Below are positions 41,801 through 53,459 of a stretch of 64,000 nt of DNA, in pieces (position 1 is the stretch's first letter; every line of letters begins with the position of its first letter). This DNA comes from Micrasema longulum. Lineage: Eukaryota > Arthropoda > Insecta > Trichoptera > Brachycentridae. Location: contig JAGVSM010005032.1 in assembly GCA_022494885.1 (NCBI GenBank), positions 124,001-188,000 on the forward strand, given 5' to 3'. Position numbers and translations under genes: made by a program. The notes under the pieces are model-generated. The model did not search any database. It saw nothing but the letters and a program-made list of their open reading frames with translations, and was not told where the DNA came from.

Positions 41801-44800
41801 GTAGTTTTGGTTGGTTTATGTTCACGGTGGCCCAGATTTGTATAGAAAATAGAAATATGTAGTTGGACAAGCCGTTAAGGTCAGAAGAGCGATCGCACGA
41901 TCAATCTACTTTTATTGTTCGCGAACATTCTAACTTGAACCGGAGCTTAATTACCCAGGTTCAAACACCAGACTTCACAACATTCCAGTTAGATAAAATT
42001 CCTAGATATCGAATATCCGCGGAATTCGAACGGAAATGACTTTCAAACACGGCTTCTACCGTTAGTTTGCAAGAAGCAAATAGACAGTAAAGCAAACGTC
42101 TATCATATTATTATAAAGCTGAAGCGTAAAAAGGAACCTACGCTAGATTCCTCGAACTAACATAGAAAATGTATTTATGTGAAGTAAATAACAAAGTTTC
42201 TGGATAAGATAGAAGAGATCATTACAGAGTTTAAAGTTTTATTTCACCGATTCAAAAAAGCTAAAAAACATATAAGTATCGTCTAATATAATTCAGATTA
42301 ACAAATGTACCTTCAGACTCGTCACGTGAGAACTTACATGTAGAACAACCCTTTTATTTCTTTGACTCATAAAAAGAAGAGGGATCTTGCTAAGATGTTT
42401 TATGTACCTTTATATATAAATAGTGTATATTGTAAATATGTCTGTAAATAATAGGTAGGCATATTTGTGTAGATATTAGGTATACACTATCTCACAAATA
42501 GGTAATCCTAGGTGCAGGTAGGTATACATTACATAGCATAGACAGATCCAGTTTTCTGAAGCGTAACCGGTGGCAGTCAGTAATCGTGGTCGTGAGATTA
42601 AATTTGAAATATGCCTCTAAACACAGTAGTAACTCAACTCAAACAAAATAACAAGGGTCGCTATTTGCCAGCTTCTCACCTACCCGAATAGGGAAATATC
42701 TGGTTTTTAAACAATTTAAAATTAGGGCATATGAAATATTTTTTGTAATTATTAGTGGCATAAAAAATATTTTTTAATTTATAATTTTTAATTTCCGCGA
42801 AAACGATCGGCATTGGCCACGCCCCTAATACGTCAAGATCGACGCCAACAATTGTCAAGGTCAAACAAGTCGCGTTTTTGTAAAGACGTATTTTTTAACA
42901 ATTACATTTTTGAAATTTTGTATGAAAACATCTCTCCACAATATCCATATTGATTTTAAAAATACAATTAATTTTTCTAAATCAATTTCACATGTTTGTA
43001 TCAGTATACGGAGTGCGTGATATTTCCCTATTATAAAGTTTTTACTAGTTTTTACCTATTTAAAAAAACGTTTTTTTGTTTGACAATATATTTTTTGATG
43101 AGCCACAATTTTAAAACCATTGAATAGAAATCGTAAATAATCGTGTAAGAAAATGTGTGGTAGAGTAGGGTTCGAACTTCGGACCTCTGGATCGTGAGTC
43201 TGCGATACTGTTACAATACCACAACCCTTTTCCCTCCATTAAATAATGGACGGCTTGAAAATGTTTATTACAAAGTGTTGCATATCTATGAATAACATAG
43301 GTCTAGTCAATTTTGTTTAATTCTTACCTCTCTTACCTAACGCTAAACATAACAACTCTAATATTTTTATACTAGTAAAATTTATTTGTTTTTGCCAGTG
43401 ACAATGTAATACGTATTTATTACATACACATACCTGATATTTGATAAAACCACAACAGTAGATAATTAAATTATTATTTTATTGGGAATAAACTGTTTTG
43501 CATTATCGTGTCCATTTTATGAATTTGTAGGTATATGTTTATTATAATATTGATTTTCATGGGCATACTTAAATAAATTTTACAAACCTAAAAACGCTTA
43601 CTTATATAATATTTAAATATTAATGTACAGGATATGTAATATTATTACTATATTTAATTTCAAACATTAACAAGCTAACAATGCCGTGTTGATTTTTGCA
43701 TGTCTTACAATTACGAATCAATGTCTTCCGGAGGATCAACATCGGCGAGTAAAACAACAACAAGGTGAGGTGCTTATTTCTGGTTCTATTCGTCCTGTCT
43801 TGTTATCACTTATTAACTATTGTTTATGTATCTCTAATCAATTGAAGCTGCATGTTTTATGCGATAGTAGTGGCTATGGTGTTGTTTTATATTTTGTACT
43901 AATGGTGCGCAAATATCTGTAAAATGTAAGTGATGGCATGGTATTATTTTGGATGGATAATAAGTTAACAATATCTAATACGAAAAATAAATATGATATG
44001 CTAGATGAGCGTGCTACTTTAAAAAAAATATGTTATACTGATGCATATATATATTATGGCAATTTATCACTTTCAAAATAGTATTCTAAAATCCATTGAC
44101 CAGTATTGATAATGAGGAAGGTTAAAAAAAAAAAAAATTTAACAGACTATTAAACAGATCCAAAATATATATTTAAAAAAAATATTTATCGTGTTATCAA
44201 CGCTATGATTTTTTAAAGTTTTGTTTTTTTTTAATTAATTCGCGTGTGACGTCTAAAGTTCTCTTCCTTCTTCTCGATGAGTTCTGTGATTCGTCAGTTG
44301 ACTTACCGTAAACCGGAAACTTATCGCAACTCGCTTATCATTGAATAATTTGGAAGAACTAGTGACGTCATGCAAAGTAGTTCGTTTTTATTATTAAAAA
44401 AATTTCATACATTTTCAAAAAACTTCGTACAATTTAATGCTCTAATTTTTACCGCGCGCAAGAATACATTTTTTATATCCAATTTCCCGTAGGTCGAATT
44501 TATTCATTGGTCGATGACTAACACCAACATACAATCGCAATGACAATTGGTTAGTCATTAAAAAAAAAAGTAAAAAAAAAACTTTAAGATAATGGAAGTC
44601 TCTGAAATATTATCGCGACAGAAGTGAAAAATCTCGTAATTCAGCAATACAGGTTTAATAAAATACAACAATAATTTTAAGAATTTAGCATAGAATGATA
44701 AATATGCATAAATAATGTATTATTATGTTAAATTAATTCGCATGCTTCTAAAATACGTAATTTAATGTTGCGATCACTTTACCTACATATTTTTACCCAA

Positions 44801-47800
44801 ATCTAGAAATTTCACGTTTTTTGCATAGTTATTATTAAATATTATTATTATTATTAATATTGATATTTTTTTAATACTTAGGTAAACATTGTATTTTGTG
44901 TTACATAGAAAGGCGTTGCTAAACTTGTTTATTAATTAAAGGGGGGAAAATCATTACTGTGTTTTGTGTATTTTTACGTTAGGTAGGTATTCGTTTTAAT
45001 TTTGCCACATAAAAACTCAATTTCCTCGACGAAGCTGCTCCGGCGATTAAACGCTATGTTCCAAACAACAGTTTCCTTTTTTCAAATTCCCCTTGCGAAA
45101 ATTTTATGTTAATTTAGCAAAAAATAATGAGAATAAACATAAATCAGAATGATAAACCTAATTTTGCAGCTTTACAAATTGACAAAAAGATTAAAAAAGA
45201 TTAAACTATTGAATAACATAGGCGAAAATTGCAACAACAATTAAAATAGACGTATTTCTACAAAAAAAAAACACAAATTAACTGTATAAATCCATTAATT
45301 TAGTAAATATGTCGCTTGTAAACTTGTTATTAGGTTGTAGTTATCATTTTTATTGGTAAAAGGTCATAATATATTTGATTAAATTATTGCACTCCTTGCA
45401 AAATACACCCGGTAATTAATGCGGTTTAACTCTTTACAACCGGCTTCTAATTAGATGGTATTTAATTTTTAAGACATATTTTTCTTGCTTTATGTTTTAA
45501 AATTGAGTGTTGCATTTTTATTCATTTTATTATCTTATTAAAAAGTTGATTGGAAAAAAAATGTGGAAGACCATAAATATGAACGTGCGAGTTTAATTAT
45601 TATGCAATACCTACTCTGAATAATCAATAAGTAATTACTGCATGTTGTCGTCATATATGCTTGGAATTATTTCATTTTCTCGTTTGCATGCATTTATACA
45701 ATGTCCGCGAATAATGCAGTGCTTGTTTGCAATGCAATATTTATTTCTGTGTTCGTAAATGACTTCATCGACCAAGAACTACTTACGTATTCAGTCAGCC
45801 TCTTAACTTTTTCATACATATTTTTAAAAACTAAACCAACAGAAATATTATTGAAGATTGGTTTTGTGAAGGTCTCGTTTTTTTAAAGCTACAATTCATT
45901 ACTTGCACGTGAATACGGAAAATTCGCTTTCACGTTTTTCCCATTTCTATAATACAATATGATTACAAATACATTTCTATCAAAATATTTCGATCTAAAT
46001 CTAGTTCCTTAATTTATGTGTAAAAATAAGGACGTACGTTTAGTAAGTTCAAAATAGCCTTCACGGTTTTTAGGGGGTATTTATCTACCTGCCATGTTGC
46101 CTATTTGATTTTTCGATGGTCATAAATAAAATTCGGAAGCTAGCATTTTTAAGCAGCGTAAAAATTATGAAATGTTTTTATTGTCTTTATTACGATTGTA
46201 AAAGTAATGAAATTGGTATCAACACTACCGTGGCTGCGCCTGTAGGAATGCACGGTAGCTACCTACTCTTTCAAGAACCAGAGCCAGCGCACGTGTGCCA
46301 CAACGGAAGTTCAATATTTTTAAATCCATTAGGCGAATATTAAAAATAAACACAACCCATAAAACACGCCTAAATTCAATTTCTATGTTGCATAATTTGT
46401 TTAAAACACGAAATATACGCGCTTTTTTATCAGTATAGAAAATAATTATACCTAAGGTTCAATGGCCATGTTTATTGACGCCGACTAAAAGATTGCGTGC
46501 AGACAGGGATGAAAATTTGCCGAAATTTACTTGCAAAAGTCAAGAGTAGATACCAATGTAAAATGTTCATTTTTCGCGGTTGGCAATTTTCCAAGAATTT
46601 AAATTTTGCGTGTTCGTAATTTGCCAAAAAAACTAAGGATTAGAAATGAGCGGACACTGAAAAATATCGTATATTACCTGCCTTTTCTTTAAAATTATAA
46701 CGCAATATTTCAGGCGTGTGATTTTTATTTGTGTAAACTGTTAAGCTTATTCAGCCAAGATTAACACTGAATAACAATATACTTATGATATGATCATGTA
46801 CTTGGCACGTAAAACTCGACAAAAACAAGGAGATATTTTTAAGTATTTGGACACTAATCAAATAGGTAATATTATCATAGGTGTTAATGTTCATCGCCAT
46901 TATTAATTCATTTTTGTTACTATTGCTTGTTTATGAAATAGTGAAATGTGGTATGGATTTTATTTTCATTCTATAGAAGTGGCATTTTGCTCTGTGAAAC
47001 CATATTGTTAATTTTATTTCTGAAAAATAATAACAAAATCACCAAGTCATTAAAAAAAATATTTTCATAATTTAGATAACATCAATTTCAGCATGAGTAG
47101 GTTACCACTCTTAATGAACATCAATGGATAAAAAGTAAATTTTGTCAAAAAAGAGTAGAAAATAATTGAAGGTTCACATATATTGTTGTCGTCTATTGTT
47201 TGTGTTCATATTGTTATTCCTTTCTGTTTTTGTTGTTATTATGTTTATTATAATTTGTAAATCCTTTAAACTTTTTTTTGGCCATTATTATCATGTTTTG
47301 GTAGAAGGCCCTAATAAAAGAAAATAAAAAAAAGGTTCTGAAATAGAACATTGTAGACTGAGGCTTGAATTAACCAATCACAAAACAAGCCACACATCCT
47401 TTGGTGTTGACAGCGTTCAAACGAGCCGTTTTGCTTTTTTTACTCTTTTTTGGTAGACTAAGAACAGGAACTTAAATTGATTTATGCATATGCACATCGT
47501 AATATAGCCACTTTTATGTCATCTTTTTGATACTTTTTTCTGCTCACCTAGTTTAAATTATGATGTATTGGAGTTTATTATAATGGTATATTTTTATTTT
47601 TCAGCTCTACAACATCCAGTCACAATGACAACAGACAACTGGCAACAGACAACAGTAACCAGTGGATCGACAATATCAACTCCCCCCTTATCCAAGATGA
47701 AGGGGATGGCAAGTCGCTGAAGCTCAGATTCGACGTCAGCAAGTACTCACCTGAAGAAATCGTAGTCAAAACAGTTGACAACAAATTATTGGTAAGGATC

Positions 47801-50268
47801 CAATTCCTTTTTTTGCATCTTTGAAAAAAGTTCACACTATTTATCCAAATTTTTTGGATTTTGGGGCACATTTTCAAATAGTCAGTGACAGAATACGGGA
47901 ATCAAACTGTGGCAGACCGTGATTCGAATCTTGGACCTCTGATCTATAAGTCTGCAATACTAACACAGAATCACACTCTGACTAATTTTAAAATAGAGAT
48001 ACCCACGAAACAGCAAAGCATTTGTGGAATTTTTTCTACATTTCTAGCATTATTTGTTACTTTTAGCATCGCAAAATAAAAAGATATTGTATTTACAGAT
48101 ATTTAGATTTTATTGGAGAGTTACTGCGTTAGTTATTTCTTACACGAAGGAAAGATAATCAGTCTTCTGCTTCAGAAGCTAGTCCAAGGACTACGAAATA
48201 TTTAAATCATTAAAATAAATACTATTTTGCAATAGTATACAGAAAAGGGTCTAATTGGTAGCAGACTCATTCCATGACCAATGAGGAAGTTCAGTGCTAT
48301 GGGAAATTTAATATAAAAAAATATTTCTTATATGTGGTAAAAATTAGAACATTTAATTGCACAATGAATTTTCTCAAAGTATGAAAATATTTATAAAAAA
48401 TAACTACTTTGAACTACACCACAAGTTCACTTGGATAAGCCATTGATAGTGTTGTGATAGATTTCCAATTTCCGGGAAGCCAACTCACCAATCAGCAGAA
48501 CTCTCTGACAAGAATTTGTGACGTCATAATAAGACACATAAAAGTACAAACATTTTTGGCTTGGTTCGATAGTCTATTAACAAATAATAAAAACCACTTA
48601 ACTACCTTATTAGGCCCTTTAGATTGTCTTAGAATATAGTATTGTCAATTTCAACCATCATTTAGGGTTTTAAACCCAATGCCTCGTGAGTTGATTCCAT
48701 ACACATTGCATGCATGTTATTCAAGTGAAGTTTGAGGCGATATAAATTTAATCATTAAAAAATAGATATGAGAAAAGCTTTGCACTATTAGGCAAGTAGC
48801 CAAAGTAATTTATCTTTTCCCACTGTTGTTAGGGGATATAAATAAATACAGTGCCAAGCTTAACACTGTAGATAATATTTGTAAGCAAAAAACTTTATAA
48901 TGGTGTCTAATAAGATTATATAACCACAAATTTTATTTCATAAATACAATCAGATTGAATTGATTTGCCATCACTGTTAAATATATATTGACTCTAAATC
49001 TTAAGGGCCGTTTACATGTGGAAAATACAATAGACATGTCCAAGCTCCGTGAATAGCCTCAATCGCGCAGGACATAAAACTGGGACAACATGAAAATTCG
49101 GCCGCAGTTCACACTTGAGCGCTGCGAAAATGAATATACGACGGCATTTGTTATGTTATGAGCGAATTCACAAAAAATGTTGTTAATTTTATACCAAGAT
49201 GTATTGGAATGGTCAAAGGAGTAACTAAATAATAAAATGGTTTTTTTCTGCCGACATTTTCAACAGGAATTATTTTTTGAGAGCGACACGTTCTAGTCAA
49301 GCAAATCGCTATTGCCACAAGGTCCTGTCCATACGTATTCACACGAGAACAATGTGGCCGCTGGCGGCCGCGCACGGTGGTGGGGTTTATCATTGTTCCG
49401 CGGAGATAGCCTGCTTGTTTATCTCAGTGCCGATGTCTCAGGACAATTTTTTGTCCTACAAATTGCTGTTTATACGTGGAAAATGGTTGAGTCCTGGGAC
49501 AAAACACTATTGTATTGTCTACGTGTAACCGGCTTTTTATTGTCAATTTACAAAGATTTTTTTAAAAATGCAGTTCCAGTTCTTTCTCTATTGAAGAATG
49601 TCAGAATTCTGCCAAAGATTTTAATCATGGTTTCCGTGAGAATGAAGAATGTTTCCACATATGGAACAACAAGATTTATAATTATTTTATGTGACAAAAG
49701 ACAGGTGTAGCACCCTTTTAAATTGCATCCTTTGTGTTGAGTGTTATACAAGTGAACATATTTATTTTTTTATTTTTAAATGCTCTATCTAATCTTATAT
49801 TCAACTTATTTCATTCTTAGTGTTTGTCAAACCACCAATATCAAGTAGAATTTTTAATAACCAAAGCAGATAAGCAGACCATAAAAAAATCAGTTTATTA
49901 TTAACTAGCAAAATCGTTTTATTTTTATGAGACTTTTTAGAACATTAAATAACAAAACTTATTATTTTGAATTTTGAAGATATACACAGGTAAAATGTAA
50001 AATTGTCTAACTATGTACTTACTTATTAAAATATATTTTTTAATTTCTGATAATTCATTTGTTTTTTTTACAGGTCCACGCAAAGCACGAAGAAAACTCA
50101 GACAACAAAGCAGTATACAGGGAATACAACAGAGAATTCTTGCTTCCCAAAGGAACAAACCCAGAAGCCATCAAGTCCTCACTGTCAAAGGATGGCGTCC
50201 TCACAGTGGTCGCTCCCCTGCCTGCTCTAGCTATCACAGAACAGCATATTCCAATCAAGCAGAACTAA
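35710..50268 (+). CDS. Hsp21.4: Small heat shock protein, Hsp21.4/CG14207 type (3 exons)
   Basis: ATP-independent chaperone of the alpha-crystallin family, cytosolic. Exons 35710-35897, 47605-47791 and 50074-50268 join in phase (188+187+195 nt) to 189 residues and a stop. The N-terminal region is MADGGIKRNVPIKLGDFSVI followed by a charged helix (IRERFDSEMRKMEEEMSKFR). A Ser/Thr linker follows, then the alpha-crystallin domain from about residue 95 (SPLIQDEGDGKSLKLRFDVS, YSPEEIVVKTVDNKLLVHAK, EYNREFLLPKGTNPEAI, LSKDGVLTVVAPLP). It ends in an IPIKQN tail carrying the I-x-I oligomer-contact motif. The domain order and the exons match the insect CG14207/Hsp21.4 group, which unlike most insect sHSP genes has introns. 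Intron 1 is about 11.7 kb. Confidence 0.95.
35898..37319. other. Intron 1 of the small heat shock protein gene, first part
   Basis: No exon or clear repeat recognised. Less repeat-rich than the flanking intergenic DNA. Confidence 0.5.
37320..37512 (+). promoter_or_regulatory. Promoter- or enhancer-like segment inside intron 1
   Basis: Contains a perfect TGACGTCA (37334-37341), a second TGATGTCAC near 37488, and TATAAATA near 37500. Two TTCnnGAA pairs follow (TTCTAGAA near 37519 and TTCTCGAA near 37561). This combination is uncommon in the surrounding A+T-rich DNA. Function not shown. Confidence 0.3.
37826..38030 (+). repeat. SINE family A, decayed copy
   Basis: Box B-like GATCCGGGTTCGACACCCAA, GGAAATATTT and the tail block TGTACCGATGCACTGTCCTG. 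Confidence 0.45.
38820..38990 (-). repeat. SINE family A, inverted partial copy
   Basis: GAAGCGTATCTCGATCATCT, CGTTTTAGGTGGCAGTCCAG, CATGTCGAACTTGCCAGGAA and ACCCGGGACCTCAAGCG in family A reverse order. Confidence 0.6.
39660..39815 (+). repeat. SINE family B, copy 3
   Basis: Head changed (CCGGGTCGTAGGAGCTAAGA), then GACGGAAGGCTCCGGGCTCG and a complete tail TTGGGCCTCCTGGCCTGTTG followed by A-rich sequence. Confidence 0.75.
40055..40300. mobile_element. Candidate MITE with G+C-rich inverted ends
   Basis: GAGCGTCGGCGTCGGCCGTC near 40056 and GACGCCGACGCCGGGCGTCG near 40266 are imperfect inverted repeats. They enclose an A+T-rich interior with no coding potential and stand out in base composition. 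Confidence 0.45.
40301..42686. other. Intron 1 of the small heat shock protein gene, middle part
   Basis: No exon with family similarity and no clear repeat recognised. Confidence 0.5.
42687..43032. mobile_element. Inverted-repeat element (MITE) with 14-bp ends
   Basis: AATAGGGAAATATC at 42687-42700 is mirrored exactly by GATATTTCCCTATT at 43019-43032. No coding sequence inside. Target duplication not clear. Confidence 0.6.
43145..43230 (-). repeat. SINE family C, copy 4
   Basis: GTGGTAGAGTAGGGTTCGAA and CGGACCTCTGGATCGTGAGT, then TACCACAACCC. Confidence 0.65.
43700..43764 (+). CDS. Candidate alternative first coding exon of the small heat shock protein gene
   Basis: Lies within intron 1. 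An ATG opens 21 codons plus AG, reading MSYNYESMSSGG then STSASKTTT, before a strong donor ACAACAAG|GTGAGG. Phase and last bases (ACA ACA AG) are the same as in exon 1, so splicing to exon 2 at 47605 keeps frame and gives about 148 residues with an intact alpha-crystallin domain. Gly/Ser/Thr content matches the linker it would join. No acceptor with a usable phase precedes it, so a first exon with its own promoter is more likely than an internal exon. Inference from sequence only. Confidence 0.5.
44112..44510 (-). mobile_element. THAP-associated MITE, full-length copy
   Basis: Read on the minus strand: CCAATGAATAAATTCGACC, GGGAAATTGGATATAAAAAA, GCATTAAATTGTACG, TGACGTCACTAGTTCTTCCA, CAGAACTCATCGAGAAGAAG, ending AACCTTCCTCATT. 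The blocks match those flanking the THAP exon at 61191-62729. About 400 bp, no ORF. Confidence 0.7.
44511..47604. other. Intron 1 of the small heat shock protein gene, last part
   Basis: A+T-rich with several open frames on the plus strand (45701-45886, 46116-46343) that show no recognised domain. A LINE-tail-like stretch lies near 47250-47340. No supported exon. Confidence 0.5.
47605..47791 (+). CDS. Hsp21.4: Small heat shock protein exon 2
   Basis: Acceptor TTTTTCAG, donor TTATTG|GTAAGG. First base completes the Ser codon. Encodes the Ser/Thr linker, INSPLIQDEGDGKSLKLRFD and the first strands of the alpha-crystallin domain to VDNKLL. Confidence 0.95.
47885..47975 (-). repeat. SINE family C, copy 5
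   Basis: CAGACCGTGATTCGAATCTT, GGACCTCTGATCTATAAGTC, in the same order as copy 4, in intron 2 of the small heat shock protein gene. Confidence 0.55.
48145..48232 (-). repeat. SINE family A fragment
   Basis: AAAGATAATCAGTCTTCTGC, then AGTCCAAGGACTACGAAATA, part of the inverted family A body. Confidence 0.5.
48273..48640 (+). mobile_element. THAP-associated MITE, copy in intron 2
   Basis: Starts CCAATGAGGAAGTTCAGTGC, then GTGGTAAAAATTAGAACATT, CCAATCAGCAGAACTCTC, GTGACGTCATAATAAG and GATAGTCTATTAAC. Same order as at 44112 (minus) and around 61191. The right terminal repeat is decayed. Confidence 0.7.
49005..49535. mobile_element. About 530-bp inverted-repeat transposon in intron 2
   Basis: The left end GGGCCGTTTACATGTGGAAA, ATACAATAG is mirrored by CTATTGTATTGTCTACGTGT, AACCGGCTT. 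Arms are about 30 bp with mismatches. Flanked by TTAA-like A+T sequence. Interior G+C-rich (GGCCGCTGGCGGCCGC). Long open frames here show no recognised domain and probably reflect composition. Confidence 0.65.
50074..50268 (+). CDS. Hsp21.4: Small heat shock protein exon 3
   Basis: Acceptor TTTTTTACAG. Encodes VHAKHEENSDNKAVYREYNR, then FLLPKGTNPEAI, DGVLTVVAPLPAL and the terminal IPIKQN with TAA at 50266-50268. Confidence 0.96.
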   Translation, partial: VHAKHEENSDNKAVYREYNREFLLPKGTNPEAIKSSLSKDGVLTVVAPLPALAITEQHIPIKQN

Positions 50269-51954
50269 CCTCACTAACCTTACTATTTGTTTTGAATCTA
50301 TTCTAAAATCTCACAAGAATTTCAAATATTACTGCGAGAAAAGCATGCCTTAAAGCAGTTCCAATATTTTCTGCAATTTTGTGTATTTCACGAGTGATAT
50401 TTCAATTTGATCTGTTACCAATGAATCTCATTTAGATGGTTTTACAAAATGTACCTGCTTTTTGGCAAATTTGTACTTACTATATTAAAAAAAACCACAC
50501 ATTAATATTTGTAGACTCAAACACCGGATAAAAGATATTATTTATTTTGTATACGCGAGTGAATGCTTTTGATATTGTAATTTTACTTTTTTTACACATT
50601 TATTGTTGAAATCTGACCAGAATTAGCTACAGTCACAAATATACAGCTTACAGGTAAACACAATCTTTTGTTAGTATATTTATAAAATTATTTATAGTAA
50701 ATTAACAAACTAATGAAATGTAAGAGTGAAGCCACATATACATAAGGTTTATTACTACACAACATATTTTTTTAGAAATTATTACTATACCATTATTATT
50801 TAATGTCAAAATAATAAAAATGTGAATTGTTGTAAAAATGTTTTCATTTTACTAGCTCCTTACTGTGTACAAGTACATATTGCCTCACTTAAAATTTTCA
50901 ACTCTACATTTAGAAAAAAGTATTCAAAAGAGTCATGTAAGTATATTTAAAATATATAATAACTATTGTTTTCAGTTATTTTTTATGATATACTATCGCA
51001 CATCCGATAAAAAAGCATCATAACTCATAAAATCTAATTTTTAGTTAAGTATAGAGAATAAATTATTTAAAAAATACTCATATGGTAAAAAATGTACAAA
51101 ATTCTAGCTTTGGGATTGATCCGCTTGGTGGTTGTATTACACTTATTTGAACGCTGCTATTCTCAAACAGTGTCATATTTTTACTATTTTCATTATTACA
51201 ATCGAGATTTTTCTTTAAAAAAATGTAGAATTTTTTAAGACAAATCGAAATATATGACACATCATCATTGATTTAAAGGGTTAAAAGAAAAAAAAACTCA
51301 ATGAAAAATATACTATTTTGAGACATGTTAATTTAGTTTTATGGCTCTCCTGGAAATTCTGCTTTTTTGAGTTATGACTCTATTATATAGTGTATGCAAT
51401 TTAATAGCTAAGCTAGTAAACACAGCTAAACACATATATAATAATGTTTGTTATACCTATATATGTATACATAATGTGCAGAATACAAATATTGATAGGC
51501 GCAGAACAAAAGCACTGTTTATATTGCTGATAAGTTATTTTTATATGTTGGTACAAATGACATAATTGTTTTTCTTAATGAAAATCTGAACAGCGTTGTA
51601 AGATTACTAGAGAAGGACTGACTAGATATATGTAAGTATAAAATAAAACATAATAAGTAATGCATTAAAATGTGTGCATAAATTTGGTGAAATGAAGATT
51701 CAAAAATACACACGGAAGTAAAATTCCACAAAACAGAATAATTTTTTCAAAATATAAAAAATAAGTAATGATTAGCAATGCATCATATATTAAACTTCCG
51801 GCCGCCTCAATACTACCTTTATATATCCGGGTAATAGAAAGTATATAATGCATTTGAATTTCTTAAAAGAAAGGTTGAGATTTTGTAGATTATAACTAAT
51901 TATAAATTACTTTAGTAAGACTAGTACTGCAACATTATTATGAGGTATTAGGCA
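50269..51954. other. 3' UTR of the small heat shock protein gene and intergenic DNA
   Basis: A+T-rich. No exon or recognised repeat beyond the poly-A signal near 50813. Confidence 0.5.
50813..50818 (+). terminator. Candidate poly-A signal of the small heat shock protein gene
   Basis: AATAAA about 545 bp past the stop codon, followed by a T-rich stretch (TGTTGTAAAAATGTTTTC). Confidence 0.4.
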
Positions 51955-52340
51955 CGCCCCGGTCTTTCCAGATTTTATCGAGCTTAGACATGTTACTTCT
52001 GGCAGTAGCGATGCGACATTTGATTTCTCCTTAGCATTTCCCTTCATTGTCAATTTGAGATCCAAGGTACAAGACCTCATTCACAACTTTTAGGTCTTGG
52101 AATGAGTTTCCAAGATTGCCAAACTTCTGAAACCGCTTAATGACCATTATTTTGGTTGTTTTCTGGTTAATCTTCAGTCTCTGAACTTAGCTTTCATTCT
52201 CAACACATTTAAGGAGTTTTACCATTTTACTGGGGTCTTTAGCCAAAAGCGCTGTCATCAGCATTTCTGATGTTGGACAGATTTACGCCACCAATGGACA
52301 CTCCTCTGTCCCATCCATCAAGAGCCCTGTGTATTATGTA
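51955..52340 (-). pseudogene. RTE-type LINE reverse transcriptase relic
   Basis: Minus strand reads YIIHRALDGWDRGVSIGGVN, NIRNADDSALLAKDPSKMVK, NQKTTKIMVI, VNEVLYLGSQIDNEGKC and CRIATARSNMSKLDKIWKDR. This is the palm/thumb of RTE polymerases. The catalytic YADD has become NADD and stops interrupt, so it is inactive. Confidence 0.9.
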
Positions 52341-52359
52341 CCTACATCAGGGTGTCATT

Positions 52360-53190
52360 TTTAAAAAACAAAATAGTTTCTGTAATTTTCAAAAGTATGA
52401 TATATGGAAAAAATCTATGTTGAATGAGATTCGACATTAGACCGGTAAGGGTTAAATGCGATAATTATCATGGTTTGAATGACCGGCATGATACAGACCT
52501 TGTTTTGACAGAACTAGTGTTTTTGCGATCCATAACGTAAGAAGTGTTGGTGCAACAAGTAAACCACGACAATGTGAAGGTGTTGGACTTTTTGATTCCC
52601 TGTCACACACAATCAATGGAAATATGCGATGTCTTGGTGAAAAAAAATACGAGAAGTTTTTATATGCGCCACACAAATTTGAAAAAAGCGATGCAGACAT
52701 TTAATTCTAAGAAAGATTTTAAATTAAGTTTGTTTGCTTATTTTTTTTTTGATGTACTTTTTTATAGTTATAAAAACTTTATATTTTATTTTATTACCCA
52801 TAAATAAGCTTTAAAAAGTCTAATGACTGCCTTAAAAACGCATGTTAAATTTCGTGTCCAATATGCTATTTTTTTTGTTTGTTTTATCTGTAGTAAATTT
52901 AATTTTATTTTGTGATTTTGTTTTTTAATGAGTAATTCAATTAATGTTATATGTTTTGAAAAAAAACATAAAATTTTTGTTTTTTTTATAATTTTTTTCT
53001 TTTAGAGCAATAATTTTATCATTTTTTAAATTTTAATCCATTTTAGAGAGCCAACGATGATTTTTTTAGAAGTTGTTTTTTACTTTTCTTATTGCCATAA
53101 CCCAAAAACAATTTTTGAGACCTATTACACCAAAAACAAAATAGTCTATTTTTTTCGTATGGAGCGTGACACAAATCTACATATCTTCAG
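52360..53190. other. Intergenic DNA, unassigned open frame
   Basis: Near 52510-52700 one plus frame reads VRSVGATSKPRQCEGVG, LFDSLSHTINGNMRCLG and KKYEKFLYAPHKFEKSD without stops. I do not recognise it. The rest is A+T-rich. Confidence 0.3.
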
Positions 53191-53194
53191 ATTT

Positions 53195-53445
53195 CTGGCA
53201 CAAGTTGGTAACTAAACTTTACTACTTATGAGATATCGCACTTATGAAGTGAAAAGTTCATCCCAAATCAACTATTCAAATAAAACTGTAAGTTAAATAT
53301 TATAAAATATTCTTTTTTGTTTTTATAAAATTTGAAATAATTTTATTACTTTTTAAATAAAGATTATTTGATGCCATTTATGAAGACATCTTATCTTTCG
53401 ACAATTTGTAATAACCAATTTGTGCCAGAAATTCGATGATATAGG
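53195..53445. mobile_element. Candidate MITE
   Basis: TTTCTGGCACAAGTTGGTAA (53199 onward) mirrors ACCAATTTGTGCCAGAAAT (near 53415). Arms about 20 bp with two mismatches. No ORF inside. Confidence 0.45.
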
Positions 53446-53459
53446 AGTTTCAGAAAGGT

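Noticed and set aside
43686..43922. 78-codon open frame read through 43700-43764 in another frame
   Set aside because: The reading resembles no family; the better explanation is the 65-nt spliced exon in the neighbouring frame with the matching donor phase.
49312..49710. 132-codon plus-strand open frame
   Set aside because: It lies largely inside an inverted-repeat transposon, shows no domain I recognise, and shares the region with overlapping frames on both strands; likely a composition effect.
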